A DNA stretch of 64,000 nt from Fulvivirga sediminis (GCF_016757215.1 NZ_JAESIY010000012.1:114395-178394), one strand, 5' to 3'; counted from the stretch's first letter, positions 28,085 to 38,612 are shown. A program made the numbers and translations. Notes: generated from the letters alone by a model not told the origin.

Positions 28085-29455
28085 CTACGAGTTCAGCAAA
28101 TCATTTACCCTTCTAATCTTGTTCTCGTAAGTGACTTTTTTACTTCTGATGTACAAGGTAGTGCCCAGCATGGTAAAGAAAAAGATTGCAATACAAGCAC
28201 TAGCAATTTTAATAATAGTAGAGCGCTCCTTATCAATTTCTGATTGCTTCACATCTTTGTAATGATTTTGGATCTCAGTATCGAGTAATACCTGCAGTTT
28301 TTTGTAATCCAATTGATCAATCACTTCAGCCTTGAGTTTTTCTTGATGCCTACGTATATCCTCTATTCTGAAAATATCATTAATCGACAGCTTGGCACTT
28401 TCCTTAGCCATTGCTCGTTGAGATTTAGATATTAGGTCTAATGTATTAATTAAATATTCGTTATACACCTCTTTATTGGTAGCATTAACAGCTTCATTGA
28501 AGATAGCAATAGCTTTACTATGTTGCTTTTGCAACTGGTATAACTCACCCTCAACGTTTAAGCGAAGTAATTTGTGATTATTGTCTACCCTATTCTCTAA
28601 CTGTTTAGCCTTTTTTAACCAATTCTCTGATTCTTCAAAATCACCTTTTAAATTAAGGGCATTTGCCGTATTGACAAAAAGCAAATGTTCCTGATCAGTA
28701 GTGATTCCTGGAAAGGATAAGGCTTTTTCATAATATGAAATTGATTGAGTATAATTTTCAAGATCATGTGACATATTAGCTAACTCCCTATATATTTTGC
28801 TTAAAATAATTCCAGAAGGTTCATCCATTTTACTTTGAGCATCAATGGCCTTTTTAAAATAACTATTAGCTTCTTCTTCTTTATTTAGCTTATTGTTACA
28901 GGTAGCAATGTTTGAGCAAACTAAGCTTAGATTATTCCAGTCTTTTTCGTTTTCATAGATTAGACTTGCTTTTTGGAAATATGGCAGAGCCAAGTCGTAA
29001 CCTTGTATATTATAAAAAACATCTCCAATGTTATTTAATGCATCGGCCTTCCATAAATTATTGTTTAATTCACTAAACAAATCAGATGAGATAATATAAT
29101 GATTAACCCCCTGCTGATAAAAGCCCATTTGTCTACTCAGCATTCCCTTCATATAGTGTCCCCTTGCCTGAAAGTATTTGGAATTAGCTTGTTCTGATAA
29201 GGATATGAGTTTATCTATGTAATTATCAGCTAATTCGATGTCATCAGTTCTGTATTTCTTAGATAACTCATAGTATAAGGCCATTTTTTGATTAACTTCT
29301 AATTGATCATTTTCAAGCATAAGTTCTAAGGAATGAACATCTTCTGGGAGTTCTTTCGAATTGGTGATTTCCTTATCGGTGCAGGAACTCATTATAACAC
29401 AATAAATAAAACAGTGTATAATATAGTGTTTCGAATGGCTTAATAAGTACTTCAT
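28085..29455 (-). CDS. TPR-rich membrane protein, sensor-like but without output domain
   Basis: 456 residues. The N-terminus ends in a lipobox-like CVIMSSC (Cys25). About seven TPR units fill residues 60-330 (KADALNNIGDVFYNIQGYDLALPYFQKA; SYYEKALSFPG), followed by a coiled-coil-like segment (IRRHQEKLKAEVIDQLDYKK), one membrane helix (IIKIASACIAIFFFTMLGTTLYI) and only about 20 residues. In Bacteroidota this TPR-TM-coiled-coil layout usually continues into a histidine kinase or LuxR-type HTH. Here it stops at NDLLNS, so it is either a truncated sensor or a form that works without an output domain. A small lipoprotein gene precedes it by 40 bp. Confidence 0.75.
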   Translation of the reverse strand: MKYLLSHSKHYIIHCFIYCVIMSSCTDKEITNSKELPEDVHSLELMLENDQLEVNQKMALYYELSKKYRTDDIELADNYIDKLISLSEQANSKYFQARGHYMKGMLSRQMGFYQQGVNHYIISSDLFSELNNNLWKADALNNIGDVFYNIQGYDLALPYFQKASLIYENEKDWNNLSLVCSNIATCNNKLNKEEEANSYFKKAIDAQSKMDEPSGIILSKIYRELANMSHDLENYTQSISYYEKALSFPGITTDQEHLLFVNTANALNLKGDFEESENWLKKAKQLENRVDNNHKLLRLNVEGELYQLQKQHSKAIAIFNEAVNATNKEVYNEYLINTLDLISKSQRAMAKESAKLSINDIFRIEDIRRHQEKLKAEVIDQLDYKKLQVLLDTEIQNHYKDVKQSEIDKERSTIIKIASACIAIFFFTMLGTTLYIRSKKVTYENKIRRVNDLLNS

Positions 29456-29495
29456 TAGGTGCTAGGTTGATTTGTGGGCTTTATATAATTGGAAT

Positions 29496-29636
29496 CTAAT
29501 CTCTGGGGCCTATTTGTTCCGTGCCACCGCCTGGTTCAGTATCATGAGTAATTTCATCATATGGATCTTGGCAAGATGTAGCACTCAAAAATACCCCTAG
29601 GATAAATAAGAGCGATATTAATTTTACAATTTTCAT
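29496..29636 (-). CDS. Small 46-residue lipoprotein
   Basis: Read directly from the minus strand: ATG at 29636, TAG at 29496-29498. The peptide starts MKIVKLISLLFILGVFLSAT, with lipobox ATSC (Cys22), and has a short acidic tail (QDPYDEITHDTEPGGGTE...). Signal peptide, lipobox and spacing (40 bp before the TPR gene, same strand) support a real gene. The function is unknown; it may be a surface or periplasmic partner of the TPR protein. Confidence 0.7.
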   Translation of the reverse strand: MKIVKLISLLFILGVFLSATSCQDPYDEITHDTEPGGGTEQIGPRD

Positions 29637-30209
29637 AGTCGTTCATTTATGTTCAGGCTGTTAATATAGCTTTTATTATTCACTTTCTAAGTCAACAGAA
29701 ACGTATCCCCTTAGAGGTCTATACATTATAAGCGTATAACTTACATATGTATATATTGAATTTTCAACATACACTTTTCTTCATCTACAACGCTACACTT
29801 GCTTCCATTAGAACTCTTTTAGTATTGCTATTCAACGCTGCTCCATCCGAAGTCTGACACAATCTATGAGTAATAAAATACAATTAGAGCTCGCTAACTA
29901 TAACATTTAAACAATTTTTCAATTCAAAAAATCACTATCTGATTTTCTATGCTTTAATATAAGCATAATTATCAATTAACCATGATTAAATGATATTCCT
30001 AACATATAATATATGTTTATAATGCCATTCAGTAGCAACAATCTTTATACACAAATAGCCTAAAGAGTTGAATATCTTACATGGGGTAAAAATGAATTTT
30101 TATTACCAATAGACTATTTTTGTATATGTGAAGTAAAAATAAGAAAGCTCATAGTGACAGGCTTTCTTTGTCTCCTTCAATGCATCTCTGCCATGTAATT
30201 GATACCATC
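29637..30209. other. AT-rich intergenic region
   Basis: 573 bp with no credible gene. Apart from the terminator at 30130-30168 I see no structure I can name. Promoters for the small-lipoprotein/TPR unit should lie in its left part. Confidence 0.4.
30130..30168 (-). terminator. Terminator of the first SusC/SusD/GH18-like operon
   Basis: AAGAAAGC (30141-30148) pairs with GCTTTCTT (30161-30168). On the minus strand the stem is followed by TATTTTTACTT. It lies about 40 bp past the stop at 30210. Confidence 0.75.
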
Positions 30210-31514
30210 TTATTTCTCAAACTGACTAGGTATATCCTGTAATAATGACCAATTAGAGTCCGGAGAATCCTGACCTAGCTCCCATAGTGTTATACCTTTA
30301 AAGTCATTTTTTCGTAGATAATTCACCTTTTGTGAAATTATATTTCTAGAATCAAAGAAAATATTGTGGCCGTCTCTCTTGATATTTCCAATATCGAGCT
30401 CCACTTCTGAAGGTGAATATCGTTTTATGATATCAGCATAGGTAATGGTCTCCGCCAAGCCTCCTGCTTTGTTCAAAAAATCTCTTCCATAAAAGGGTAT
30501 TCCTACCACTATTTTATTTTTAGGAACTCCAAACTCTAAGTAACGATTTAAGGCATTTTCCATATCTTTTACAGTAGCAGGGTGACCTAGCGGAGAGTTT
30601 TCGTAGGTACCTAAATTGTCAAAAGCCATTACTGAAATCAAATTGAATATATTACTCATACGATCGGCTATATCTCTGTAATGGTAAGCTGCCCAACCAT
30701 AACTACCCGTAACGGAGGTAGTAATAATATTGGCGGAAGGAAGTGCATTTCTTAACTCTCTATAAAAAGGTAGCAGCTGGTTACTTTCTGAGTTATCTAC
30801 TGCCTCTCCTCCTCCTATAAATTCGTTATAATAGATGTCTATACCATCCAATTTATTATTACTGACAAATGATACTATGTTTTTTATAAGTTTAGTTCGC
30901 TTATTCTTATTTAGTATTACATTGGTAAATACCCTTTCGTTTCTTCCTGGATATTCTCCAGCACCGCCAAGAGAAACTAATATTTTCACATTATTTGCCT
31001 TTGCTTCTTCCACATAGTCAGAGAGCTTGGCCATATCTGAAAGGTCTAAAGTACCATCATTTTTAGGATAAATATGAGCGTATATAAAGTGAGTGATTTT
31101 ATCCCATTGCACCTCGTTATTACGATAGCTAGGGTAATAACCTACTACTACTTTATCTCCATTAAAAAGCGGCTTTCCGTCTACTATCAACTGAAATTGC
31201 ACACTTGTATACTTTCCTTCGGCATCTTCTACATAAACATTTACAAAATACTGCCCTGATTCATGAGAGCTAAAGATGAAGTTTTCTTCTTCAGAATTCA
31301 CCGAATCATCTACAGTCCAAACGTAGGACAAAGGACCTTTTGCATTTTCGAAATCCAGATGCAAAAGAGTTTCTTCATCTATATTTAAATTTATTGTGGT
31401 CTGTACTTCTGCCACTATTAGGTCAAGATCGGGGGAAGAATTATCTTCATCATCACTACAGGATACAATTCCTAACTGAGCCAAAAGCAATATCAATAAA
31501 ACATATATCTTCAT
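30210..31514 (-). CDS. GH18-like surface lipoprotein with altered catalytic motif (module 1)
   Basis: 434 residues. Lipobox LGIVSC (Cys19), a PKD/Ig-like domain (about 40-112; SYVWTVDDSVNSEEENFIFS) and a GH18-type TIM barrel (about 120-430; VVVGYYPSYRNNEVQWDKITHFIYAH, KILVSLGGAGEYPG, ISVMAFDNLGTYENSPLG, GITLWELGQ). Active GH18 enzymes carry DGxDxDxE. Here residues 223-231 read DGIDIYYNE: the third acid is Tyr, and Glu sits one position late. Probably a surface glycan-binding protein rather than a chitinase or endoglycosidase, filling the SusE/SusF role of the operon. It follows susD after 70 bp. A paralogue lies at 37275. Activity by a shifted Glu cannot be excluded. Confidence 0.8.
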   Translation of the reverse strand: MKIYVLLILLLAQLGIVSCSDDEDNSSPDLDLIVAEVQTTINLNIDEETLLHLDFENAKGPLSYVWTVDDSVNSEEENFIFSSHESGQYFVNVYVEDAEGKYTSVQFQLIVDGKPLFNGDKVVVGYYPSYRNNEVQWDKITHFIYAHIYPKNDGTLDLSDMAKLSDYVEEAKANNVKILVSLGGAGEYPGRNERVFTNVILNKNKRTKLIKNIVSFVSNNKLDGIDIYYNEFIGGGEAVDNSESNQLLPFYRELRNALPSANIITTSVTGSYGWAAYHYRDIADRMSNIFNLISVMAFDNLGTYENSPLGHPATVKDMENALNRYLEFGVPKNKIVVGIPFYGRDFLNKAGGLAETITYADIIKRYSPSEVELDIGNIKRDGHNIFFDSRNIISQKVNYLRKNDFKGITLWELGQDSPDSNWSLLQDIPSQFEK

Positions 31515-31584
31515 CTTAACTAATTTTATTGGTTATTAATTTTTTGATCTTTAAAATTTTGTAGCATCTTTCTGACATTGTTAT

Positions 31585-33078
31585 TTATTCTACATCCCAC
31601 CACAGGGCTGATAACCATCCATTAGGATATTTGCTATTAGCCTCTTCAAAATGTTCAGGATTAATTATTGACTCTCCTCCAGGATAAGGTATTCTCTTAG
31701 GCATAACTCCGTTGGTGGAAGACTCTGGCCTGGTGATAGGCTCCAGAGCAGGCATTCCCGTCCTTCTATAATTAGCATAGGCTTCAATCCCATTTAAAAA
31801 ATGTGTTAGCCATTGCTGAGTTATGATTTCCTCGAGCTTATTATTAGGTGTAAGTGTTTTACCTTCTGCAAAAGAACGTGCCTCTGCTGCATTAATGCTG
31901 ACACCGTAGGCTGTCCATTGTAAAATACTGGCCCTGATGCCATTTTGGTAATAATTCAGAGCATTGCCTTGTATCAAGCCTCTTACTACTGCTTCAGCCA
32001 GCAATAATTGAGTTTCTGCATATGAAATATGAAGATATGGAGCATCATTACGATATAGCAACGGTCTTAAAAGACCTAAATTATCTGCCCCTCCGGGATG
32101 CTCGTAGCTGAAATTGTTAGCATCTAGACCTTCAATTCCACTGATATTCCCCGGCAGAAACCACATAGTCAATCTAGGATCTCCCTGCAAATTCCGTATT
32201 AACGTTTTTGTAGGATGGTCCATAACACTTCCATTACCTCTTAGGGCTTGCGATAGGCCATTACCATTTATTTGAGCTCCTGCCGTTCCGAATTCTACAT
32301 CTTCATGATGACCGTAACAGCTATCATTATTGTTCTGAAAAATACCATTGGCAAGGGCTGATTCTATTTCAGCAATAGCTTTTTCTCTATCTACTAAAGC
32401 TATTCTCATGGCACACCTTAACCTTAAAGAATTGGCTAGTTTTTTCCATTTTGATATATCGCCCTCATAAAAATTATCACCAGTTATCTTATCTGCCTGC
32501 TCTCCATCATCTAATTGATTAAACGCCTGATCCAGCAGTTCAAAAAAATCGTAATAGATATCCTTCTGATCATCATATGCCGGGTAGAATATGCCTTTAT
32601 AATACCCCTGACCTGCCTCACTATAGGGCACATCACCATAGGTATCTGTCAAACGCTGAAAAACCATTACTTTTAAGATTTTAGCTACTGCATTTACATT
32701 GGCGAGTCTTTCTTCGTCCTTAGTTCTCTCTAGCACATCTACGAGGTAGCGAACTAATCCATTACTGTAATTAGATTGCCAAAGAGCTTCTTCATAAGCA
32801 GCATTATGATTAAAAAAGGCTCCATAATTAGAGACAGCGGATGAACCTCCTAAATGCTGAACAAAACCTTCTCCGTATACCAGGTTGGTTCTCCATTGCT
32901 CTAACCTACCTCCAGAGAGAGATGCCTGTATAGTAGTAATAAGAAGATTAGGGTCTAAGGTGGGAAAAGCTTCTTTATTAGTATTAGTATCTCCAAAAAG
33001 GTCATCATCCGCACAGCTACTAGCTACCAACAAAAGACAGATAAAGGTGATAACTTTTATAAATTTAGAATATCTCAT
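31585..33078 (-). CDS. SusD/RagB-like outer-membrane lipoprotein (module 1)
   Basis: 497 residues. Lipobox ASSC (about Cys22) followed by ADDDLFGDTNTNKEAFPTLDP, and the helical SusD-like core (VAKILKVMVFQRLTDTYGDVPYSEAG, YAETQLLLAEAVVRG, QWLTHFLNGIEAYANYRRTGMPAL) with the features of the SusD-like_2 group. SusD proteins cap the SusC barrel at the cell surface and capture ligands. The gene begins 4 bp after susC ends. The ligand is unknown; the GH18-like partner suggests an amino-sugar-containing glycan or glycoprotein. Confidence 0.92.
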   Translation of the reverse strand: MRYSKFIKVITFICLLLVASSCADDDLFGDTNTNKEAFPTLDPNLLITTIQASLSGGRLEQWRTNLVYGEGFVQHLGGSSAVSNYGAFFNHNAAYEEALWQSNYSNGLVRYLVDVLERTKDEERLANVNAVAKILKVMVFQRLTDTYGDVPYSEAGQGYYKGIFYPAYDDQKDIYYDFFELLDQAFNQLDDGEQADKITGDNFYEGDISKWKKLANSLRLRCAMRIALVDREKAIAEIESALANGIFQNNNDSCYGHHEDVEFGTAGAQINGNGLSQALRGNGSVMDHPTKTLIRNLQGDPRLTMWFLPGNISGIEGLDANNFSYEHPGGADNLGLLRPLLYRNDAPYLHISYAETQLLLAEAVVRGLIQGNALNYYQNGIRASILQWTAYGVSINAAEARSFAEGKTLTPNNKLEEIITQQWLTHFLNGIEAYANYRRTGMPALEPITRPESSTNGVMPKRIPYPGGESIINPEHFEEANSKYPNGWLSALWWDVE

Positions 33079-33082
33079 TTTT

Positions 33083-36000
33083 TTAAAATGTCATTTGAAT
33101 GTTAAACCCATATGATTTACTGTAAGGAAGTGAGCCATACTCTAAACCCTGTCCGTTACCAGCAGTGTAGGTCGATTCAGGGTCTATATTGGGTATCTTG
33201 GAATGTATGGTCCACAAATTACGGCCTATGAAACTGATGCGTAAAAGGTTTATTCTGGGAACAATATTTTGTAATACCTTTCTGGGTAGTGTATAGCTCA
33301 ACGCCAGCTGCCTTAACTTGACGTAAGAGGCGCTGTAAACAAAAGGCTCTGGTGTGGCTGCTGCATCATCGCCAAAAAAGGAGCCCCAATAGCTCTGAGG
33401 ATTAACGGCTATGGTATTCTTTTCATAGCTCACGTTACCTTCACTATCTACAACCTCTACTACACCATCTACCACATACCCTGCTTCTGGCTGTAGTTTA
33501 GTAATCTCTCCTAGGGTAAGGCCTTCGTTCAGCTTCTGCTCAACCCACTGATTGTATTCATCTCTACCTTTCACCGTTTGATCTAACAAACCAGCGGCAG
33601 CGGCATAGGCATTAGTCATAGAATATACATAACCTCCAAATTTCATATCCATGGTGGCCGCCAGAGCAAAACCCTTGTAAGATAATTCTTGAGTAAACCC
33701 TAATACCCAGTCAGGCGCTGCTTTGCCAAAGGTTTTATAGGTAGGATTTAACTTAGGTAAACCATTTTCTCCTACTATCACCTCACCTCCGGGTGATCTC
33801 AGGAAACTTTGCCCGTAGAGTTCTGACGTACTCTTGCCTTCTTGGGCTATAACCTGCACACCTGACCATCTTCCAATTGATATAACCTGGTTGTTTATTT
33901 TTCCATTGAGGCGGATAACTTCATTATTATTTTTGGCGATATTTAAGGTAGTATTCCAATTAAGCCCTTGTGAATTTTTAAGTATACCGGCGGTAATTAC
34001 GGCTTCTATTCCATTGTTTTTCACCTCTCCTATATTTTGCCAGGCAGAGTAGTAGCCAGACGCTTGAGATATACTCAATACTGTAAGCTGATTTTTAGTA
34101 ATTGTTCTATAATAAGTGAAGTCTAACGCTATTCTGTTATTTAAGAATGACAGATCGGTACCTATTTCAAAAGTATTGGAAATCTCAGGCTTTAATTCAC
34201 CATTGGGTATAGTTCCCCCTGGAATAAAACCTAATGGATTTCCCAGTAAAGGTTTGGGACCGATGGTATAATATCTAGACGTAGCATAGGGCTGATCAGG
34301 AGCCTTTCCTGTTCTGGCCAATGATGCCCTTAACTTACCAAAAGTTAATACTCTTGGAGAAACCTGTAACATCTCAGAAAAAATGAAACTCCCAGATATG
34401 GAGGGATAGAAAAAAGAATAATCATTTTTAGGCCCCGCATTAGGCACGTTAGGTGTGGCTAAGGTGGAGTTCCAATCATTTCTTACGGTAAGATCAAGAA
34501 ATAGAAAGTTATTATAATTAGCTCTTAAATATGAAAAAACCGATTTTACTAATATCTCCTGATCTACTTTGGGGCTTAGCACCTTATCTGAAAAATTTGA
34601 AAGATTATTGACTCCACGCTGAAGCATACCTGTAGCTGAATACCCACCATCTACTCTTGCTGAATTTCGGTGATTCCCTCCTACCGCAGCAGACACATCC
34701 ACTCTACCAAAGGTTTCATTGGCAAATAAAATCCCTTGAATATTATATTCCTGAAAAGTGACCTCTCGATTAGTGAGGCTTCCACCTTGTTTGCCCGGCA
34801 ATTCGGTTCCTCCATTTAAAAAATCAGTAACATCATGACTAAACCTGTCTAATCCTACATTAAAATCTGCCTTGAGCCAGTTTTTAATCATATAGTTAGC
34901 ATGGAAATTACCTAAAATCCTATTTTTATTAGAATGATTGGTGTTTTCCGCTATCACAAAATAAGGATTTAGAAGATTAGGGTTAGGGTTCCAATTGTAG
35001 TAGTTTCCTTGACTATCTTGATAATGTTTAAGCCATGACTCATCTATATTAGGAGCCAAGCCAGCTAATGAAAATCCGATATTATTAGGATCATCGGCCA
35101 GTGCAGGGCTATTATCTAGCTCTTCTACAATATAAGTGAGCTTACCTTCCATGGTGAGCTTACCCATCTCCACAGAAGTACTCAGAGCGTAGGAGTTTCG
35201 CTCGAATTCATTTTGAGGGATTACTCCTTGTTTTTTTAAATTGCCATAGCTAAAGCGGTAAGTGGTATTATCAGCGCCTCCAAAAATGCTAAGGTTATGG
35301 TTATAAGACACTCCATTTCTAAAAAAGTCTTGAAGATGATTATCTACCTCTTTGTAGGGTTTGTAAGAGCCATCAAATATTCTTATTCTCTCCGCATCGG
35401 CAAATTTAGGGCCCCAGGCTCTTACTGTGCTGGCCTGTATGCTTCCGATATCATTAGGATCCGGCAGCTGACCATTAGAGCCAGATCCGTAAGAAGTCTG
35501 GTTATCTTTGTATTTTGCATTTACATGCTCCAGGGTGAAAGTTCCATTGTAGTCTACACTAAAAGAATTGGCTTTCCCTTTCTTTGTGGTAATTATAATC
35601 ACGCCATTGGCTCCTCTTTCTCCATATAACGCAGAAGCAGCTCCTCCTTTAAGTACTGATACATTCTCTATGTCATTTACATTGATACTCGACAGCCCAT
35701 CTCCATTATCTAACCCTCCAGAAAATTTCTCTGACTTGTTATCTGTAATACTGGCAATACCAGAATTCCCTATATATATACCATCAACTATGTATAAAGG
35801 CTGGTTATCTCCATTAATGGAATTATTACCTCTTATAACTACACGTGAACTACCACCTAACCCTGTGGCAGCCTGAGTAATATTTACTCCCGCCACCTTT
35901 CCATATAAAGATTGGGCCACGCTTAATGTAGGATTATCTGCAAGTTCGTCTCCCTTTACATTCTGAAAAGAATAGCCTAATTCTTCTCTGTTTCTCTCTA

Positions 36001-36583
36001 CCCTAAGTGCTGTTACCAACACCTCATCGAGTTCAGAGGCTTCCTCTAAAAGTGTTATATCAATAACGCTCCTATTATTAACTTCTATATCTTGCGTACC
36101 ATAGCCTATATAGGAAATAATTAGAGTGGTGGCAGGGTATGAAACCTGTATAGAATAATTACCATCCAGATCAGAGGTTACTCCATTAGTAGTACCTTCC
36201 TCCACAATATTCGCCCCCGGAATAGCCAGTCCTTTTTTATCTGTGATCTTACCTTTAATCACATGCCGCTGGTTAGTTATTTTTCTTATAATGATGGCTC
36301 CATCATTTGTAATCTTGTAATCACAATGTATTGGAGAAAGCGCCTTGTCTAGTAGTTCTATTAGCTCCACCTCTCCCTTTTTGTAAGCTATAGAGGTTGC
36401 ATTTTTTATGGATTCATCACTATAGATAAATGTGAAATCAGTCTGTGCCTCTATCAGCTCAAAAATTTCAGAAGTTGTCTTAGCTCCATCATTAGGAATT
36501 TTGATTAGAACACCTTGTGCAGATGCATTACCGATAGCGAAACTAAAGGCTGATATAAGCAAGAATAATAAAACTATTCTCAT
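33083..36583 (-). CDS. SusC/RagA TonB-linked outer-membrane transporter with STN domain (module 1)
   Basis: About 1166 residues. I chose the ATG at 36583 because it begins a clean signal peptide (MRIVLLFLLISAFSFAIG); an ATG at 36613 would add ten residues. Domains: STN (SEIFELIEAQTDFTFIYSDESI), carboxypeptidase-regulatory-like beta domain (GKITDKKGLAIPGANIVEEG), plug (VVIRGNNSINGDNQPLYIVDG; SVLKGGAASALYGERGANG) and a long barrel ending in SYGFNIQMTF. It imports oligomers across the outer membrane with TonB energy, working with the SusD lipoprotein. An STN domain often signals to an anti-sigma factor, but no sigma/anti-sigma pair is seen in the window. The upstream 660 bp should hold its promoter. 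Confidence 0.93.
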   Translation of the reverse strand: MRIVLLFLLISAFSFAIGNASAQGVLIKIPNDGAKTTSEIFELIEAQTDFTFIYSDESIKNATSIAYKKGEVELIELLDKALSPIHCDYKITNDGAIIIRKITNQRHVIKGKITDKKGLAIPGANIVEEGTTNGVTSDLDGNYSIQVSYPATTLIISYIGYGTQDIEVNNRSVIDITLLEEASELDEVLVTALRVERNREELGYSFQNVKGDELADNPTLSVAQSLYGKVAGVNITQAATGLGGSSRVVIRGNNSINGDNQPLYIVDGIYIGNSGIASITDNKSEKFSGGLDNGDGLSSINVNDIENVSVLKGGAASALYGERGANGVIIITTKKGKANSFSVDYNGTFTLEHVNAKYKDNQTSYGSGSNGQLPDPNDIGSIQASTVRAWGPKFADAERIRIFDGSYKPYKEVDNHLQDFFRNGVSYNHNLSIFGGADNTTYRFSYGNLKKQGVIPQNEFERNSYALSTSVEMGKLTMEGKLTYIVEELDNSPALADDPNNIGFSLAGLAPNIDESWLKHYQDSQGNYYNWNPNPNLLNPYFVIAENTNHSNKNRILGNFHANYMIKNWLKADFNVGLDRFSHDVTDFLNGGTELPGKQGGSLTNREVTFQEYNIQGILFANETFGRVDVSAAVGGNHRNSARVDGGYSATGMLQRGVNNLSNFSDKVLSPKVDQEILVKSVFSYLRANYNNFLFLDLTVRNDWNSTLATPNVPNAGPKNDYSFFYPSISGSFIFSEMLQVSPRVLTFGKLRASLARTGKAPDQPYATSRYYTIGPKPLLGNPLGFIPGGTIPNGELKPEISNTFEIGTDLSFLNNRIALDFTYYRTITKNQLTVLSISQASGYYSAWQNIGEVKNNGIEAVITAGILKNSQGLNWNTTLNIAKNNNEVIRLNGKINNQVISIGRWSGVQVIAQEGKSTSELYGQSFLRSPGGEVIVGENGLPKLNPTYKTFGKAAPDWVLGFTQELSYKGFALAATMDMKFGGYVYSMTNAYAAAAGLLDQTVKGRDEYNQWVEQKLNEGLTLGEITKLQPEAGYVVDGVVEVVDSEGNVSYEKNTIAVNPQSYWGSFFGDDAAATPEPFVYSASYVKLRQLALSYTLPRKVLQNIVPRINLLRISFIGRNLWTIHSKIPNIDPESTYTAGNGQGLEYGSLPYSKSYGFNIQMTF

Positions 36584-36613
36584 GATAATTAGATGTGGTT
36601 TTACAGTAAACAA

Positions 36614-37274
36614 TAATCATTATAAACCCTTATAGATGTTCTTGATTCTTGAAGTGTAGTAGCTTATTCCATGTGGTTATAGAGAATCACAGTTTAGCTT
36701 CATTTAGAATGAAACTGCTCATTGAATTTCAACCACGCTCCAGTTATAAACATACTTTACCCTGGTACTATACCGGCAATGAATGTAAATACAGCTCAAA
36801 TCAGTTTTAACTTCTGAGCATTTTCTTCATACATTCACTTGCTTAATAGTAAAGAATAATGAACAAGAAATCTGGATTGAACTTTACAAACTTTAGAGTT
36901 TCATTTCCTTACAAAATGAGAGCATGCTAAACTTTTACAAAATGATAATGCCAAAGGAATTGGCATTAATAAAAAGGGTATTCTGGTAGTTTTCATTAGG
37001 TTAAAGGCTTAGGTTCTTGGTAGTATTTCTCGGCTAAATCATTGTCAAATTCACTTCTATAACGGACTTAATAAGTCTCTTATATGCAAAATGAGAAAAT
37101 TAGCCATTATAAACTTAAACAAGACTGATATAACTATAAATAGTGGTAATGCTAAGGTTAATTATCTATTTAATGTATAAACATTAATCTAGTAATGTTG
37201 TTTTAATGACACCTATTGAAAGGTAAAAATAATTTTCTGTCGGATATTCATGGTAGCACTGTGATTTCATCTGA
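36614..37274. other. Intergenic region upstream of susC module 1
   Basis: 661 bp, no gene. It holds a short hairpin at 36947-36967 (AATGCCAA/TTGGCATT around AGGAA). The segment near 36990-37020 (CATTAGGTTAAAGGCTTAGG) resembles 44009-44029 upstream of susC module 2 (CATTAGGTTGTGGCTTAGG), so the regulatory regions seem to have been duplicated along with the genes. Confidence 0.45.
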
Positions 37275-38564
37275 TTAGTTGATTTGGTTATGCACATTTT
37301 TCAATAATGATAGTTCCTCATCACCAGAATCCTGCTCTAATTGCCAAGCGGAAATACCTCTAAAATTATTCATCTTCACATAATTTATTTTCTCAGAAAT
37401 AATTGATTGCGAATTAAAGAAAATATTATGGCCGTCACGATTGATATGACCAGTGGCAAGCTCAGTTTCAGTAGGTACAAATCGTCCTAATAAATCCAAA
37501 TAAGAAATAGGGCGAGCTATTCCTCCTGATTGCCTGAGGAAATCTCTACCAAAAAAAGGAACTCCGAGTACTAGTTTGTTTTGCGGGACTCCAAAATTCA
37601 CATACCTGTCAAGTGCATTTTTAGCATCTTCCAGAGAGGAAGGCCTACCCAATGGAGAGTCTTCCCAGGTGCCAAAATTATCAAATGCCATTACGGAAAT
37701 AAAATCTGCAACATCTGCCATATCAGCTGCTATATCTCTATAATGATATGCCTTCCACCCATAACCCCCAGTAACAGAACATGTAATAATCATATCATAA
37801 GGCAAAATATCTCTTAACTCCTTTAAGAATGGAACCATATTATTTAATTGCGAATAATCCACAACGTTGCCTTCAAACTCATCGTACAAAATATCAACAC
37901 CTTGCAGTTCATACCCGACCAATAGAAAATAAATGAAATTAACTAAGTTTTTACGCTTTTCTTCATCATTCAAAACATTGGTAAATACTCTATCTCCTTT
38001 GCCAGGGTAATTATCGAGACTCCCTAAAGAAAGTAATACTTTAACATCATGCTTTTTGGCTTCTTCTACATAATCTTGTAAACGAGATAATTGGGTTACC
38101 TGTAAGGAACCTTCACTAGTTGGGTATACATATGAATATATTAAATGCGTAATTTTATTCCATGGCACTGGTTCTGAACTGCTAGTAGAATAATAACCGG
38201 CGATGACCTTATTTTTGGCAAACTCGTCCTCCACTTCTATCTTAAATTGTACATTTGTGTATTTGCCTTGGGCATCTTCTACATATACGCTAATAAAGTA
38301 TTGTCCCGCTTGTGTAGGAATGAATGGATAAATAGGTCTTTTAGAAACAACTTTATTTCCTATAGTCCAAACAAATAACAACTCACCAATAGCATTTTCA
38401 TAATCTAATTGCAACAGTAGTTCCTCACCTACTTTTGCAGTTAAACTAGTTTCTACATTCTTGGTGATCAAATCCAGGTCTGATGCTGAATAATTCTCTG
38501 GAGAATCATCACTACAAGACATCATTAACATATAGACTAAAAGGAAAAAAAAGCGTATTTTCAT
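37275..38564 (-). CDS. GH18-like surface lipoprotein with altered catalytic motif (module 2)
   Basis: 429 residues, a paralogue of the protein at 30210 over its full length. Lipobox MMSC (Cys17), PKD/Ig-like domain (about 40-112) and GH18-type barrel. The catalytic stretch 221-229 reads QGVDILYDE where an active GH18 has DGxDxDxE: the first acid is Gln, the third is Leu, and the spacing of the last acids is changed. The two paralogues differ from each other here but both have lost the motif, which supports a binding role kept by selection. It follows susD module 2 by 48 bp. No clear terminator is seen downstream. Confidence 0.8.
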   Translation of the reverse strand: MKIRFFFLLVYMLMMSCSDDSPENYSASDLDLITKNVETSLTAKVGEELLLQLDYENAIGELLFVWTIGNKVVSKRPIYPFIPTQAGQYFISVYVEDAQGKYTNVQFKIEVEDEFAKNKVIAGYYSTSSSEPVPWNKITHLIYSYVYPTSEGSLQVTQLSRLQDYVEEAKKHDVKVLLSLGSLDNYPGKGDRVFTNVLNDEEKRKNLVNFIYFLLVGYELQGVDILYDEFEGNVVDYSQLNNMVPFLKELRDILPYDMIITCSVTGGYGWKAYHYRDIAADMADVADFISVMAFDNFGTWEDSPLGRPSSLEDAKNALDRYVNFGVPQNKLVLGVPFFGRDFLRQSGGIARPISYLDLLGRFVPTETELATGHINRDGHNIFFNSQSIISEKINYVKMNNFRGISAWQLEQDSGDEELSLLKNVHNQIN

Positions 38565-38612
38565 TTGTATTACTATGAATTAAATATCTTTAATACTTCA
38601 TATCATTTTCAA

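Noticed and set aside
30210..31514. Annotation as an active chitinase
   Set aside because: The DGxDxDxE motif is broken here and in the paralogue at 37275.
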